64,000 nucleotides of DNA from Nitrosarchaeum sp. (GTDB lineage Archaea > Thermoproteota > Nitrososphaeria > Nitrososphaerales > Nitrosopumilaceae), in NCBI GenBank assembly GCA_018334095.1, contig JAGXTE010000038.1, forward strand, positions 1 to 64,000. Direction: 5' to 3'. Below the pieces are notes generated by a model. That model worked only from the letters and a program-made list of their open reading frames with translations. It was not told the DNA's origin and did not search any database. The position numbers and the translations under genes were made by a program. This document shows positions 1 to 8,599 of the stretch, piece after piece (positions within the stretch are counted from its first letter, which is position 1; each line of letters starts with the position of its first letter).

Positions 1-90
1 GGTTTGTTTTGATTAGGTTTGTTTTGATTAGGTTTGTTTTGATTAGGTTTGTTTTGATTAGGTTTGTTTTGATTAGGTTTGTTTTGATTA
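1..90 (-). repeat. Six perfect 15-bp tandem repeats encoding NQNKP
   Basis: The unit ggtttgttttgatta is repeated six times without a mismatch and the array touches the window edge, so its true length is unknown. On the minus strand it is in frame with the aldolase and encodes repeated Asn-Gln-Asn-Lys-Pro. Because the unit is 15 bp, copy-number change keeps the frame. Confidence 0.95.
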
Positions 91-878
91 GATCTTTCAT
101 TTCGAAGTGATTGATATAATTTGTAGGCTTGATCAACATTCGAATTTCCATGTACAATAGATCTTACTGCTCTAATCATTGCTACAGGATTATCAGATTG
201 CCAGATATTTCGGCCCATGTCAACACCTACTGCACCGCCTTTAATTGCATTGTAAGTTAATTGTAAAGCATCTCTTTCAGGAATCTTTTTTCCACCTGCA
301 ACGATTATTGGAACTGGACAAGATTGAACCACTTTTTCAAAATTTTCACAATAGTATGTTTTAACAATATGAGCGCCTTGTTCTGCAGCAATTCTACATG
401 CCAATGAAAGATATCTAGCATCTTTACCAAGTTCTTTACCTACTGCAGTAACTGCAAGTACCGGAATTCCATATTCTTCAGCTTCATTAACCAATTTTCC
501 AAGATTTACAATTGTTTGATGTTCATATTTTGAGCCAACAAAGATAGACATTGCAAGGGCACAAGCATTTAGTCGAATAGCATCTTTGATACTAACGGTG
601 ATCTCTTCTTTTGACAAGTCTTCACCAATAATACTAGAACCCCCAGAGACACGTAAAACCATTGGGACATTAGTAGATGTGGGAACTGAAGTTCGCTGTA
701 CACCACGTGTAAGCATTAATGAATCACAGTATTTCAATAGTGGTGCAATTACTTTTTTTGGGTTTTCTAATTTTTCAGTTGGGCCTAAAAAGTATCCATG
801 ATCAACTGCCAACATTAATGCACGATTATTTTGGGGTTTAATTATTTGTGAAATTCTATTTTTTAATCCCCAATCCAT
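1..878 (-). CDS. LsrF/DhnA-like class I aldolase (thiolase), C-terminus cut by window edge
   Basis: Read directly from the minus strand from ATG at 878; the frame stays open to position 1, so the protein is incomplete. It resembles the LsrF (3-hydroxy-5-phosphonooxypentane-2,4-dione thiolase) branch of the DeoC/DhnA TIM-barrel aldolases along its length: an early MDWGLKNR, then LAVDHGYFLGPT, SGGSSI, the Schiff-base lysine segment IVKTYY, IVAGGKK and a phosphate-binding GVDMGRNIWQS. An archaeon is not expected to degrade autoinducer-2, so the substrate is unknown. After about 260 residues of normal enzyme the tail becomes six or more NQNKP repeats. It follows the zinc alcohol dehydrogenase by 46 bases and is probably co-transcribed. 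Confidence 0.85.
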   Translation of the reverse strand, partial: MDWGLKNRISQIIKPQNNRALMLAVDHGYFLGPTEKLENPKKVIAPLLKYCDSLMLTRGVQRTSVPTSTNVPMVLRVSGGSSIIGEDLSKEEITVSIKDAIRLNACALAMSIFVGSKYEHQTIVNLGKLVNEAEEYGIPVLAVTAVGKELGKDARYLSLACRIAAEQGAHIVKTYYCENFEKVVQSCPVPIIVAGGKKIPERDALQLTYNAIKGGAVGVDMGRNIWQSDNPVAMIRAVRSIVHGNSNVDQAYKLYQSLRNERSNQNKPNQNKPNQNKPNQNKPNQNKPNQNK

Positions 879-924
879 GTATCTTCGTTTTTGAAAGAAT
901 AAAAATACCTTTCTTAAGCCTTTC

Positions 925-1953
925 TTATTTTGTGATAATTATTTTCATTGCATTATCTCCACTTTTAGCATGATCAAATGCTTTTTGAGACTCTGAAATG
1001 GTATACGTATGAGTAACTAATTGCTTCACATCTATTTCAGATGATTCTATCAGTTTGAGAGCTTCCTTAGTATCATTATCAGATGCAGCATAACTTGTTA
1101 CTAGAGTAACTTCTTTAGAATAAATTTTATTCATATCCAAAATAATTTTTGAGTCCTTTGAAGGAACACCAAACATCATAACAGTACCGCCTTTTCGCAC
1201 CATGTCTATTGCATCGTCTAATGCTTTTAGACTACTAGTTGCAACAATTGCAACATCCACACCACGCTTTTCAGTATGATCTAAAATTTTTTCTTTTCGT
1301 TTTTCATCGAGAGAGTGGATTGAATCAGTAATGTTAAATTTTTTTGCAAATTTCAATCGAAATTCATTAACATCAAAGCAGAAAATCTTGGAGAATTTTT
1401 TAGATTTAGCAAGCATTACGTGCATCATTCCAGTTGGTCCAACACCAAAAACGGCAACAGAGTCTCCTTCACGATAAGAGTATTTTGTCCATGCCCTAAC
1501 ACAACATGCTAATGGTTCAATCATTGCAGCCTCTTCAAAACTCATAGAATCAGGAATCTTTAGGACACCACCATGGTCTACATTCCATTGCGGTACAACA
1601 TACTCTTCAGATAAACCACATGGAGATAGATTTGTTTCATAGTATTTTGGACACATTGTTTCATTACCATGATTACATAAGTGACAAGAGTAACATGGTA
1701 CGTGATGATGAGTGAATACTCTATCTCCTTTTTTAAATGCAGTAACATTAGGACCAACATCCAGCACAATTCCTGCAGGTTCATGACCTAGTCGCATTGA
1801 TGGTTGCCCATATTCTCCAAACACTTTTTCCAGATCAGAACCACAAATTCCACATGCATGCATTTGAACCAGAATATCGCCAGAACTCAAAACAGGATGT
1901 TCTGTTTCGTTGATTGAAATAACGGATGGTTTCTTGACAGAAGCAGTTTTCAT
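925..1953 (-). CDS. Zinc-dependent medium-chain alcohol dehydrogenase
   Basis: 342 residues, the usual size for the MDR zinc alcohol/polyol dehydrogenase family. The GroES-like half has the catalytic zinc ligands Cys37 (in CGICGSD) and His57-Glu58 (GHEPAG). The structural zinc loop carries Cys87, Cys90, Cys93 and Cys101. The Rossmann half has the nucleotide-binding GVGPTG near residue 175. Substrate cannot be told from sequence; sorbitol/threonine-type dehydrogenases are the nearest pattern. It lies between atpF and the LsrF-like aldolase on the same strand, with about 40-base gaps, so it may handle a carbonyl made or used by that aldolase (inference). Confidence 0.88.
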   Translation of the reverse strand: MKTASVKKPSVISINETEHPVLSSGDILVQMHACGICGSDLEKVFGEYGQPSMRLGHEPAGIVLDVGPNVTAFKKGDRVFTHHHVPCYSCHLCNHGNETMCPKYYETNLSPCGLSEEYVVPQWNVDHGGVLKIPDSMSFEEAAMIEPLACCVRAWTKYSYREGDSVAVFGVGPTGMMHVMLAKSKKFSKIFCFDVNEFRLKFAKKFNITDSIHSLDEKRKEKILDHTEKRGVDVAIVATSSLKALDDAIDMVRKGGTVMMFGVPSKDSKIILDMNKIYSKEVTLVTSYAASDNDTKEALKLIESSEIDVKQLVTHTYTISESQKAFDHAKSGDNAMKIIITK

Positions 1954-1990
1954 ATCAAAACTTTAGAATATTGAATATAAGTAGATTAGA

Positions 1991-2284
1991 TTATACACCA
2001 AGAATCTTTTTAAGCATTAATCTATAATCAACTTCAGATTTTTCACTTCCTGCTGAAGGCAATGCAAAGACCAGAGTAGATTTTTCTGCACGAAGTTTGG
2101 TTAATTCATCATTTATAGATTCAGTCATGTCATCACTTACCAATACTAATCCAACATCAGAATCATCAGTTAGTTTTTTGATTTCATCTAATGTCTTTGT
2201 AGGTGAATCTGATATTACACCAGGTACACCAGCTAACTGAAAGCTCGTAACAAAGGATTTGCTTCCGACAGTAAATATCTTCAC
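1991..2284 (-). CDS. atpF: A/V-type ATP synthase subunit F
   Basis: 97 residues, typical of subunit F of archaeal A-type ATP synthases, which sits in the central stalk of the soluble A1 part. The N-terminal MKIFTVGSKSFVTSFQLAGV and the central strand GLVLVSDDM followed by a short LVFALPS segment match the CheY-like fold of this family. No other ATP synthase subunit is in the window, so subunit F stands apart from the main operon. It is the first gene of a minus-strand run ahead of the alcohol dehydrogenase. Confidence 0.8.
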   Translation of the reverse strand: MKIFTVGSKSFVTSFQLAGVPGVISDSPTKTLDEIKKLTDDSDVGLVLVSDDMTESINDELTKLRAEKSTLVFALPSAGSEKSEVDYRLMLKKILGV

Positions 2285-2373
2285 AATACAAAATTTTGTT
2301 TATTCTAATTTAACCCTTTTTGGCAGGTAGTAGATCAGGAAAGATTGATTTAGCATAAGACTCCAAAGAAAAT

Positions 2374-2673
2374 ATGGTAGAAATTGACAATCAAAAAAAC
2401 GTCTATCTATTCACACATGGACGAATGGATCTACAAGAAAAAGCAATCACAGTCCTAGTCTCAAAAGGATTTTTGAAGGAAAAGATCATAATGGCAGTGC
2501 CAAGCAAAGTTGGAAACGTGGGAGATTACATGGCAATGCTTTGGATGCCACCTACGCCAGATCATATAAAAATTCAACATATAACCAAAGTTGAACAAGT
2601 AAAACCAGAAGGGATGATAGGATTGTGGAAAGGTGTTTCTAAAGATGATATCGATACTGTTCCACTAGGATAA
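2374..2673 (+). CDS. Conserved-looking hypothetical protein, 99 aa
   Basis: I do not recognise this family. The ORF starts at ATG 2374, is compact with no obvious membrane segment, and reads as alternating strands and helices (YLFTHGRMDLQEKAITVLVSKGF, then MAMLWMPPTPDHIKI). It is divergent from atpF across about 90 bases and ends two bases before the stop of the next minus-strand ORF. Codon use looks like its neighbours, so it is probably a real cytoplasmic protein. Confidence 0.6.
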   Translation: MVEIDNQKNVYLFTHGRMDLQEKAITVLVSKGFLKEKIIMAVPSKVGNVGDYMAMLWMPPTPDHIKIQHITKVEQVKPEGMIGLWKGVSKDDIDTVPLG

Positions 2674-2675
2674 AC

Positions 2676-2960
2676 TCAAGAAAATCCAGCCCCAAACTCA
2701 TCACCTTTTTGAAGTGGATCACCAGAATCAGAATTTTTTAATTTTAAATAAAGCAGTGATTCGTAAACCAATTTTAATGAATCATCTTCGTTTAGATTTG
2801 AATTTGATTTTACATTGTCTTTGTATTTTTGAAGTTTCTGAATATTTTGTTCATCAACAGAAATTCCATCAGTTTCCATCATTGTTGCAATTTTTTCAAT
2901 TAGCGAATTGTATTGATTCTCATCCATAATTATTTTGTATAGTTTCCTGGTTATTAACAA
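2676..2960 (-). CDS. Hypothetical acidic helical protein, 94 aa
   Basis: No family recognised. The sequence is rich in Asp, Glu, Asn and Lys, predicted helical (YNSLIEKIATMMETDG; SLKLVYESLLYLKLKN), and ends in a glycine-rich tail. It starts 17 bases downstream of the SWIM protein gene on the same strand, so the two may share a transcript. The start is uncertain; a second ATG at codon 12 (MDENQYN) is equally plausible. Confidence 0.55.
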   Translation of the reverse strand: MLITRKLYKIIMDENQYNSLIEKIATMMETDGISVDEQNIQKLQKYKDNVKSNSNLNEDDSLKLVYESLLYLKLKNSDSGDPLQKGDEFGAGFS

Positions 2961-2977
2961 GTTCTAATTCAGTATCA

Positions 2978-3280
2978 TTATAAATCAGAAATTAATCCTG
3001 AAAGAAAATCACCATACTCGTCATCAGAAAAGATAATTTTTTCAATTTTGTTTTCTCGTTGAGCTAAATACACAGATTCCAAATGATAGCAAGTTGTTTT
3101 TTCATTTAATCGTCCAAAATAATACCCATTGCATGAACAATATTGCGCATCAGGATCTAACCAATGTTCCTTGCTTTTTCCTACTACTGTCCAGATCTTT
3201 CTTTGACTTGGTTCAAAAATATGTAGTTTAACTCGATTTTCAGAAACAACAGATTTAATTCGCTCAGAATCTTTGTTCAC
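2978..3280 (-). CDS. SWIM zinc-finger protein, 100 aa
   Basis: The CxC...CxH signature of the SWIM zinc finger is visible as Cys48, Cys50, Cys64 and His66 (CSCNGYYFGR...CYHLE). SWIM domains bind nucleic acid or protein partners and in archaea often occur as small stand-alone proteins. Nothing else is recognisable. The gene is divergent from the metallophosphoesterase at 3315 over roughly 35 bases, so the two promoters must overlap. Confidence 0.7.
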   Translation of the reverse strand: MNKDSERIKSVVSENRVKLHIFEPSQRKIWTVVGKSKEHWLDPDAQYCSCNGYYFGRLNEKTTCYHLESVYLAQRENKIEKIIFSDDEYGDFLSGLISDL

Positions 3281-3314
3281 AAGAATTTAATCCAAAGTCC
3301 ATCGTATATCTTTG

Positions 3315-4064
3315 ATGCTCAAAACAAGAATAATGCCATTAAAACCAATAATGGTTTTAGAGGGAGGAAAAAAGAATCTCATAATAACAGATATTCATAT
3401 TGGTTTTGAAAGTATATTTGCATCAAATGAAATTTTTATTGGAAAGAATTCTTCTATCAATGAAACAATATCAGAATTATTAGATGTAATTGAATTAGAA
3501 AAGCCAGATTCTCTAATTTTACTAGGGGATGTAAAATCAAGTATTAAAAATATTTCAAAGAGTGAATGGGATGATGTTCCTTTATTTTTTAAAAAAATTC
3601 AAGAGAAATGTCACATAACGTTAATTCCTGGAAATCATGATGCAAATATTCAGAGACTAATTCCCGAAAACGTTTCAATGATCAGTACTACCGGAATGGT
3701 AGAAGAAAATATTTTACTTACACATGGACATACAATGCCCTCAGAGAATTTTTCTCATGTTGACAAAATTATAATGGGTCATGTACATCCAGTATTTTTT
3801 CAAGAAGATTCATTATTAAATGGACAAAGAGTCTGGGTGACAATGAAAACAGAAAAACAAAATATTTTTCCAAACAAATCTGGAGACATAGAGATTACAA
3901 TAATTCCATCATTTAATAGATATTTTTATGCAGCACATAAAAAAAAATATAAAAAATCCATTTCACCGATAATAGAAAGAATCAAACATGTATCAACGGC
4001 TAAAATAATTACATTAGATGGGACAATTATTGGGGATGAGTCAATGATTGATCAAGTGTTATGA
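3315..4064 (+). CDS. Calcineurin-like metallophosphoesterase (ICC-like)
   Basis: About 249 residues with all five motifs of the calcineurin-like phosphoesterase fold: TDIHIG (Asp and His metal ligands), LLGDVKS, PGNHDAN, LTHGHT and MGHVHPV. This order and size match the archaeal stand-alone ICC-like phosphoesterases often annotated as predicted phosphoesterases. Substrate unknown; nucleotide or nucleic-acid phosphodiesters are usual for the fold. ATG at 3315 was chosen over the TTG one codon earlier. Transcribed alone, convergent with carB. Confidence 0.82.
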   Translation: MLKTRIMPLKPIMVLEGGKKNLIITDIHIGFESIFASNEIFIGKNSSINETISELLDVIELEKPDSLILLGDVKSSIKNISKSEWDDVPLFFKKIQEKCHITLIPGNHDANIQRLIPENVSMISTTGMVEENILLTHGHTMPSENFSHVDKIIMGHVHPVFFQEDSLLNGQRVWVTMKTEKQNIFPNKSGDIEITIIPSFNRYFYAAHKKKYKKSISPIIERIKHVSTAKIITLDGTIIGDESMIDQVL

Positions 4065-4114
4065 AATATGGATCAAATATTTTAATATAAATAAAATTTT
4101 ATGTCCTAAGAAGA

Positions 4115-7100
4115 TTAATCAATTTTATCATATGGTTCTATAGGGTCTCTAGTTGTTTTATTGTCTTTAAGCCATTCCAAAGTCTTTACAAAAGAATCAG
4201 CTAGTTCAATTGTAGTAAGAACCGGAATTCCCAATTCTAAAGATTTTCGTCTGATTTGATATTCATCTTCAAGCATTCCAACATATTTTTCAAGTGTTGA
4301 TGTACTTGGAATGTTTATGATAAAGTCAATTTTTCGTTCATAAAGTAAATCAGCGATATTTGGCTTTCTTGTAGGCTCAGATATTTTATGAACTACTTCA
4401 ATGTCACCAATTTTTTCTTCAAAAAATTCTGCAGTGTGTTCTGTTGCGACGATTTTAAATCCAAGATTTTTTAATCGCGCAATTGGTTGTAATAATTTTT
4501 CTTTATTTTGAGAACCGCCAACTGTGACAAGAGCAGTTCCTGTGTTTGGTAGATGGTATCCCGCAGAGGTAAGGCCTTTTGCAAGTGCGTCATAAAAGCT
4601 GGTTCCAAAGCATGCAACCTCACCAGTAGACTGCATTTCCACGCCTAATCGAATGTCTGCCCCTTCTAGGGCCATAAAAGAAAATTGCGGAACTTTTATT
4701 CCAAAATTGTGAATTTTTTGCCATTTATTTTCAGGTAATTTAGGCAAAGGTTTACCCAAAATCGCCTTGGCTGCAAGCATGATCAGATTTGTTTTAACAA
4801 GCTTTGATACAAATGGCATAGAACGTGATGCTCTAATGTTTAATTCAATCACATAGACATGATCATCATGTATTAAAAATTGTAAATTAAATGGTCCTTT
4901 GACATTAAACGTTTTTGCAATCTTTATTGAATATTCAGTTATTGTTTCAATGGTTTTATTATTTAGTCTCCACGGTGGAATACACATCATAGCATCACCA
5001 GAGTGAACACCAGCACTTTCAATATGTTCAACTATAGCTCCAATGATAACATCAGTTCCATTACTTACTCCATCAACATCAACTTCAAGTGAGTTTAACA
5101 TGAATTTTGAAATTACAACAGGATGATCGGGGGATACATCAGTAGCTTCTTTAACATATTTTTTTAATTCATCTTGAGACCAAACAACTTTCATTGCAGC
5201 GCCTGATAACACGTATGATGGTCTAACAATTACTGGAAAGCCTACATCATTTGCAAAGTTTTTGGCCTCTAAAACATTTGAAAATGCTTGCCATCGAGGT
5301 TGTTGAATATGTAATTTATCTAATTCAGCACTAAATTTGGAACGGTCTTCTGCCCTATCAACATCATTTGCACTAGTACCCATAATGTTAACACCAAGTT
5401 TTGCTAGACCAAGCGTAAGATTATTTGCAGTTTGTCCACCTACACATGTAATGATTCCTTTAGGATTTTCAAATTCGGCAATATCTAAAATTCTCTCCAA
5501 AGTCAATTCTTCAAAGTATAATCTGCTGCAAATATCATAATCAGTTGAAACAGTTTCAGGATTACAGTTCACTACTGAAACATTTTTTTCTCCGTTTTCT
5601 TGCAAACCCCAAACCATGTTAACAGTACCCCAATCAAATTCCACACTACTGCCTATACGATATGGTCCAGCACCTAGGACAATTACTCCTTTTTCATCAG
5701 GATTAACAACAATATCATTTTGATTTCCGCCATATGTCAGATATAGATAATTTGTGACAGCTGGCCATTCAGCTGCAAGAGTATCTATTTGCTTTACTGA
5801 GGGTAGAACTCCTGCTTTTTTACGTATTTCACGTACTTCTTCAGGAGATTTGTCTTTAGCACGAGCAATCTGCTTATCAGAGAAACCCAATTTTTTTGAC
5901 TCCCAAAGTAAAGAAGATGAAAGTTCTTCTTGTTTTAATTTAGATTCTACATCTACGATGTTTTTGATCTTTTCAATAAACCATGGATCAATTGCAGATA
6001 ACTTGTAAATTCTTTCTACTGAAATTCCAATTTTAAGTGCAGCTGCAACATAATACAAAATCAAATCATCAGGATGAGACAATTTATCTTCTATTTGCTC
6101 TTCGTCAAACGTTTTCATGTTTGCTCTGTTTAAAACAAGACCATCATTTCCAATGTCAAGCATACGTATTGCTTTTTGTAATGATTCCTCAAAGCTTCTT
6201 CCAACCCCCATAACTTCACCAACGGATTTCATTGTAGGGCCAAGTTTTCGTTTTACAAGATCAAATTTACCAAAATCCCAACGAGGATGTTTACACACAA
6301 CATAATCTAATGATGGTTCAAAACAAGCAGTAGTGGATTTAGTGATTCTATTTACTAATTCAGGAAGAGTATATCCCAATCCAATTTTGGCAGACATGTA
6401 TGCCAATGGATAACCAGTTGCTTTGCTTGCAAGCGCAGAAGAACGAGACAATCTTGGATTAATTTCGATTGCCACATATCGGTCAGAATCAGAATCTAAT
6501 GCATATTGGATATTGCATTCACCAACTATTCCAACATGTTTTGTTGCACGTAAAGCTGCAGTACGCAACATATGATATTCATGATTATTAATTGTCTGAG
6601 AAGGCGCAACAACGATATTATCACCAGTGTGGACTTTCATAGATAGAACATTTTCCATATTACATACAATGACATTATTTCCATCCCAATCTTGCATTAC
6701 TTCATATTCTATTTGCTTCCAGTGTCCAATGTATTCTTCAACTAGAACTTGTCCCACAAGACTTGCACGCAATCCACGTTCGACAATTTCGTGTAATTCA
6801 ATTTCATTATAGGCAACTCCACCACCTTTTCCTCCAAGTGTATATGCGACGCGAATAATTACAGGATATCCTAATTCCTGAGCTATTTCTTTTGCATCTG
6901 TAAAATTTCTAACAGTCCTACTTTTTAGAACTGGAACATTACATTGTGTCATAGAGTCTTTGAAGAGTTGTCGATCCTCAGTTCTTTGAATTCCAGGGAT
7001 TTGTGTACCTAATACTTTAACTCCATACTTTTGAAGTATGCCTGCTTCTGCAAGATTAATACCGCAGTTTAGAGCAGTTTGGCCACCATAGGCCAACATA

Positions 7101-7379
7101 ATTCCATCCGGTCTTTCCTTTTCGATAACAGACTCCACATACTCAGCATTGACAGGTAGTAGATACACATTATTTGCAAATCTAGTATCAGTCTGGATTG
7201 TTGCAATGTTCGGATTGATTAGAATACTTTTCAGTCCGTCTTCGTGTATTGCTTTGAGGCATTGGCTTCCGGAGTAGTCAAATTGGCGGTCGTTTTTAGC
7301 GACTCTCGCCGGCTTCTCCGATTTTTATTGCCCCACTACCAAGTACAAGAATTTTTTTTATCGACTCATTTTTTGGCAG
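4115..7379 (-). CDS. carB: Carbamoyl phosphate synthase large subunit, split by a 22-nt BHB intron
   Basis: CarB makes carbamoyl phosphate from bicarbonate, two ATP and ammonia delivered by CarA, for pyrimidine and arginine synthesis. Two ATP-grasp halves (for example EINPRLSRSSALASKATGYP in the first, ELNIRASRSMPFVSK in the second) and a C-terminal MGS-like allosteric domain are visible. The uninterrupted frame only opens at 7282 and its first ATG (7168) leaves out the conserved N-terminus. That N-terminus is present upstream (SIKKILVLGSGAIKIGEAG) in another frame. Removing 7283-7304 joins the two into GEAGEFDYSGSQ and gives about 1080 residues, the normal length. Upstream of the N-terminus there is no in-frame ATG/GTG; CTG at 7379, nine bases after GGAGG, is the best start, overlapping the end of carA. 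Confidence 0.9.
7283..7304 (-). other. Predicted 22-nt bulge-helix-bulge mRNA intron in carB
   Basis: In the mRNA the order is GGCG, bulge AGA, GUCG, loop CUAAAAA, CGAC, CGCC, bulge AAU. GGCG pairs with CGCC (4-bp central helix) and GUCG with CGAC (inner helix). This is the archaeal splicing-endonuclease substrate with two 3-nt bulges. Cutting after the second base of each bulge removes exactly 22 nt and leaves GGC GAG UUU GAC, in frame. Unspliced, the reading frame hits UAA within the insert. The outer helix is weak next to the bulge, although CGGAG and CUCCG farther out can pair. Confidence 0.85.
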
Positions 7380-8523
7380 ATTTGCCTTCCTCCATAAGGT
7401 TCTTGAGCTCTTCAAAGACGAATTTGCAATCATAAGGCCCCGGTGCAGCTTCGGGATGAAACTGAACTGCAATACAATTTTGTTTTTTGTGTTTGATTCC
7501 TTCGACTGTTTTATCGTCTGCGTTTGTAAACCATAAAGTAAATTCAGATGTTTTTAATGATTCAGGAGTTATTCCATAACCATGATTCTGACTTGTAACA
7601 TAGACTTGATTATTTTCCAAATTAACACACGGTTTGTTTTGTCCTCTATGACCATATTTTAATTTGTAAGTTTGAGTGTTTCCTGCAAGACCAATAATTT
7701 GTGCACCTAAACATATTCCAAGAGTAGGAATATTTTTTTCGATTAATTTTTTTGCAGTTTCTATAGTATCGGGACAGTTTTGAGGATCACCAGGTCCATT
7801 GCTAATTACAACTCCATTTGGATTATAGGACATTATTTTTTCAAAAGATGTATTCCAAGGTAATCGTATCACTTTGTATCCTAGTTCACGGATGTTTCTC
7901 AGTATAGCATTTTTTGTACCAGTATCAATTACAACAACAGATTTTTCTTCAGAACCATAAACCACTTCTTGTTTTGTAGATACCACGTCCATAAATTGTT
8001 CAGAATTGTAATGAGTTGCATTTGCGAGTTGTTTTTTTACTTGTTCTACATTAATTTCAGTATCAGATACTACTAATGCTGCCATTTTTACTCCACCTTG
8101 ACGAAGATTTTTTGTTACTGCTCTAGTATCAATTCCTGAAATTCCGGGAATTTTTTCATTATACATCCATTCATCCAAAGTCATAGACATATTCCAATGG
8201 CTAGCAGATAAAGAGAGTTCATGTACAACTAAACCACGTATTTGGATTTTATTAGATTCAAAGAATGTTGAAATTCCATCTTTGTCTGTAAGCGAGGGAT
8301 CAGGAACTCCATAATTTCCTACAAGAGGGTAAGTAAGAGTAAGAATCTGACCGCTATAGGATGGATCAGTTAGGGTCTCAGTATACCCAACCATTCCAGT
8401 ATTAAAGACAATTTCACCAAAAACAGTCGTAGAATAACCGAATCCTTTACCATCTAAAACCGTACCATCATCAAAAATTAGCTTCCCAAACTTGTTTGCG
8501 TGGACTGATTTCTTTGTAGTAAT
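7366..8523 (-). CDS. carA: Carbamoyl phosphate synthase small (glutaminase) subunit
   Basis: Class I glutamine amidotransferase subunit feeding ammonia to CarB. N-terminal CPSase small domain (GMVGYTETLTDPSYSGQ) and amidotransferase domain with nucleophile Cys in LGICLGAQ and His-Glu in VQFHPEAAPGP. The first ATG in frame (8394) would delete conserved residues; the frame extends upstream through LIFDDGTVLDGKGFGYSTTVFGE. No ATG, GTG or TTG lies in that extension. ATT at 8523 would give ITTKKSVHANKFG, about 385 residues, and has GAGGG just upstream. Start is therefore inferred. A TATA-like TTAAAT at 8555-8560 fits a promoter for carA-carB. Confidence 0.88.
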   Translation of the reverse strand: MTTKKSVHANKFGKLIFDDGTVLDGKGFGYSTTVFGEIVFNTGMVGYTETLTDPSYSGQILTLTYPLVGNYGVPDPSLTDKDGISTFFESNKIQIRGLVVHELSLSASHWNMSMTLDEWMYNEKIPGISGIDTRAVTKNLRQGGVKMAALVVSDTEINVEQVKKQLANATHYNSEQFMDVVSTKQEVVYGSEEKSVVVIDTGTKNAILRNIRELGYKVIRLPWNTSFEKIMSYNPNGVVISNGPGDPQNCPDTIETAKKLIEKNIPTLGICLGAQIIGLAGNTQTYKLKYGHRGQNKPCVNLENNQVYVTSQNHGYGITPESLKTSEFTLWFTNADDKTVEGIKHKKQNCIAVQFHPEAAPGPYDCKFVFEELKNLMEEGKSAKK

Positions 8524-8530
8524 TGTGACC

Positions 8531-8560
8531 CTCGACGAGTACTTTTGATTCTGGATTTAA
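8531..8560 (-). promoter_or_regulatory. Probable carA promoter and ribosome-binding site
   Basis: On the minus strand a TATA-like TTAAAT lies at 8560-8555 and GAGGG at about 8534-8530, five to seven bases before ATT 8523. The TATA-to-start distance of about 35 leaves room for a short leader. This placement is the main support for initiation at ATT. Confidence 0.45.
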
Positions 8561-8599
8561 GTTTTTTGAAGGTTGATCGCTAAAAAAATAAAATAGATC

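Noticed and set aside
1-90. CRISPR array
   Set aside because: There are no spacers; the units are contiguous 15-mers and lie in frame within a gene.
586-801. Plus-strand ORF inside the aldolase gene
   Set aside because: Opposite strand of a conserved enzyme; a shadow frame.
4115-7168. carB as a shorter protein starting at ATG 7168, or carB as a pseudogene
   Set aside because: The conserved CarB N-terminus is present upstream and is rejoined exactly in frame by removing a BHB-shaped 22-nt segment; a simple frameshift would not carry this pairing.
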